5,360 nucleotides of DNA from Desulfobacteraceae bacterium (GTDB lineage Bacteria > Desulfobacterota > Desulfobacteria > Desulfobacterales > UBA11574): contig JAOUGB010000197.1 in the NCBI GenBank assembly GCA_029857875.1, forward strand, positions 1 to 5,360, read 5' to 3'. The first letter of the stretch is position 1. Each line of letters begins with the position of its first letter. Of this stretch, positions 4,546 through 5,360 are shown in pieces. Under the pieces are notes generated by a model. It did no database searches. It had not been told where the DNA came from and was given only the letters and a program-made list of their open reading frames with translations. The translations under genes were made by a program, and so were the position numbers.

Positions 4546-5360
4546 TTACGTTGATAAAGGAGGAATTCCTTCAGATAACCTTCGGAGAATGTCCCAATAC
4601 GCGCCGCGGTGCCCGGATTTAATCGCTTCGATCAGTTCCGGATTGTCATTATAATTGTAGTCCGGATTTGCCTCGGTCCGTCGACCGAGAAGAAATCTCG
4701 GATCATCACCCACAATACCATGTAGCCAATCTTCCACATCTTCACCCAAACTTATATCACAGTAATAAATCGGACGAAGAAAAGATTCATTGTTTTCCAG
4801 GGCTCCGAAAAGGCTGGGATTTTTCGATAACGTTCCTTTTGACGTTGCTAGGATTTGTCGCCCGAGGGGTGTCATTGGATATAGTCTTATACCGAGACTG
4901 ATACCCACACGATCCGGTTTGATCTTTTTCATCAGATGAATCGTTGTTTCAATGGATTTTCTTGTTTCGCCGGGAGATCCAAGGATTAAGTCGAACATGC
5001 AAATGATATGATGTCTGAGGCAAATTTCTCGAATTCGAGTCAAATCATCCGAGCTATAATTATGGCCGAGCCGACGCAGCATATTATCATCACCATGGTC
5101 GGCACCGAAATCGATTCCAACACATCCGGCGTTACGCATTAGATTTGCCAGCTCTTCTGTAAAAACCTCGGGGGAGCAGTAGGCATACCATTTGATTTTA
5201 CTTCCCAATCCTGAATCGATGATGGATTTGGATGCCTCAATTGCATGGGAATAGGGCAAATTAAACTCGCAGTCACATGTATGAAATACTTTGATTCCAC
5301 GGTGACAAAGATCGGTTAATTCCGCCACCACATTTTGTGGCGGACGCAGCCTTATCGTTT
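4546..5360 (-). CDS. radical SAM protein, C-terminal part (5' end outside window)
   Basis: The frame stays open to the right edge, so the GTG at 5329-5331 is not the true start; the residues before it (IRLRPPQNVVAEL) fit the usual RxRxPxxVVxEL block of radical SAM proteins. The CxxxCxxC cluster motif must lie beyond the edge. Visible landmarks, numbered from that GTG, include HTCDCEFNLP (17-26) for strand beta2, KWYAYCSP, and GIDFGADHGDD (75-85), the counterpart of the GxES-type block. FDLILGSPGET then closes the barrel and precedes the usual amphipathic helix. The C-terminal region (about 185-261) is specific to its subfamily and not recognised. The pattern is reminiscent of Elp3/BchE-like, often B12-binding, radical SAM enzymes. 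The substrate cannot be named, and a cobalamin domain would have to be in the missing N-terminus. No strong terminator follows the TAA at 4546-4548. Confidence 0.88.
   Translation of the reverse strand, partial: TIRLRPPQNVVAELTDLCHRGIKVFHTCDCEFNLPYSHAIEASKSIIDSGLGSKIKWYAYCSPEVFTEELANLMRNAGCVGIDFGADHGDDNMLRRLGHNYSSDDLTRIREICLRHHIICMFDLILGSPGETRKSIETTIHLMKKIKPDRVGISLGIRLYPMTPLGRQILATSKGTLSKNPSLFGALENNESFLRPIYYCDISLGEDVEDWLHGIVGDDPRFLLGRRTEANPDYNYNDNPELIEAIKSGHRGAYWDILRRLSEGIPPLST

Overview
The window holds five protein genes, one gene remnant and several repeat-rich gaps. GC changes sharply from module to module (hand counts range from about 30% to 55% per 100 bases). The combination of a secreted caspase-like protein with a DUF1566 module, a YkgJ-type cysteine-cluster protein, a multi-domain-type radical SAM enzyme and degenerate interspersed repeats resembles environmental Desulfobacterota (Desulfobacterales-like) genomes. 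That taxonomic guess is inference only; no marker gene is present.

Left part (+ strand). Bases 1-435 are the 3' end of a gene that enters from the left. It resembles DUF6398 proteins, with a helix-turn-helix-like segment, a long charged tail and a terminal QLKLF peptide resembling a sliding-clamp-binding motif. About 530 bases without a gene follow. They contain a 23-25 base imperfect direct repeat, an operator-like dyad, an orphan strong ribosome-binding site and a candidate promoter for the next gene. At 967-2202 lies an exported caspase-like (C14) protein with an intact His/Cys dyad and a C-terminal DUF1566 (C-type-lectin-like) module. Directly after its stop, coding signal continues in another frame (about 2203-2434) as the C-terminal piece of a Kre9/Knh1-type Ig-like domain. 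Base composition suggests that the DUF1566 module interrupts an older caspase plus Ig-like gene.

Right part (- strand). thiM (2546-3355) is a complete hydroxyethylthiazole kinase gene for thiamine salvage. It stands alone and has no recognisable TPP riboswitch. Next comes a gap of about 350 bases with a strong hairpin and a MITE-like inverted-repeat element whose right arm covers the stop codon of the next gene. That gene (3705-4379) encodes a YkgJ-family cysteine-cluster protein. Finally, 4546-5360 is the C-terminal part of a radical SAM enzyme running off the right edge.

The genes do not form one obvious pathway. The caspase-like gene and thiM are convergent, and the three minus-strand genes are separated by gaps long enough for independent transcription. 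The most unusual locus is the caspase/DUF1566 gene with its GC-rich 3' end and out-of-frame Ig-like remnant. It resembles targets of diversity-generating retroelements, but no template repeat or reverse transcriptase is visible here.
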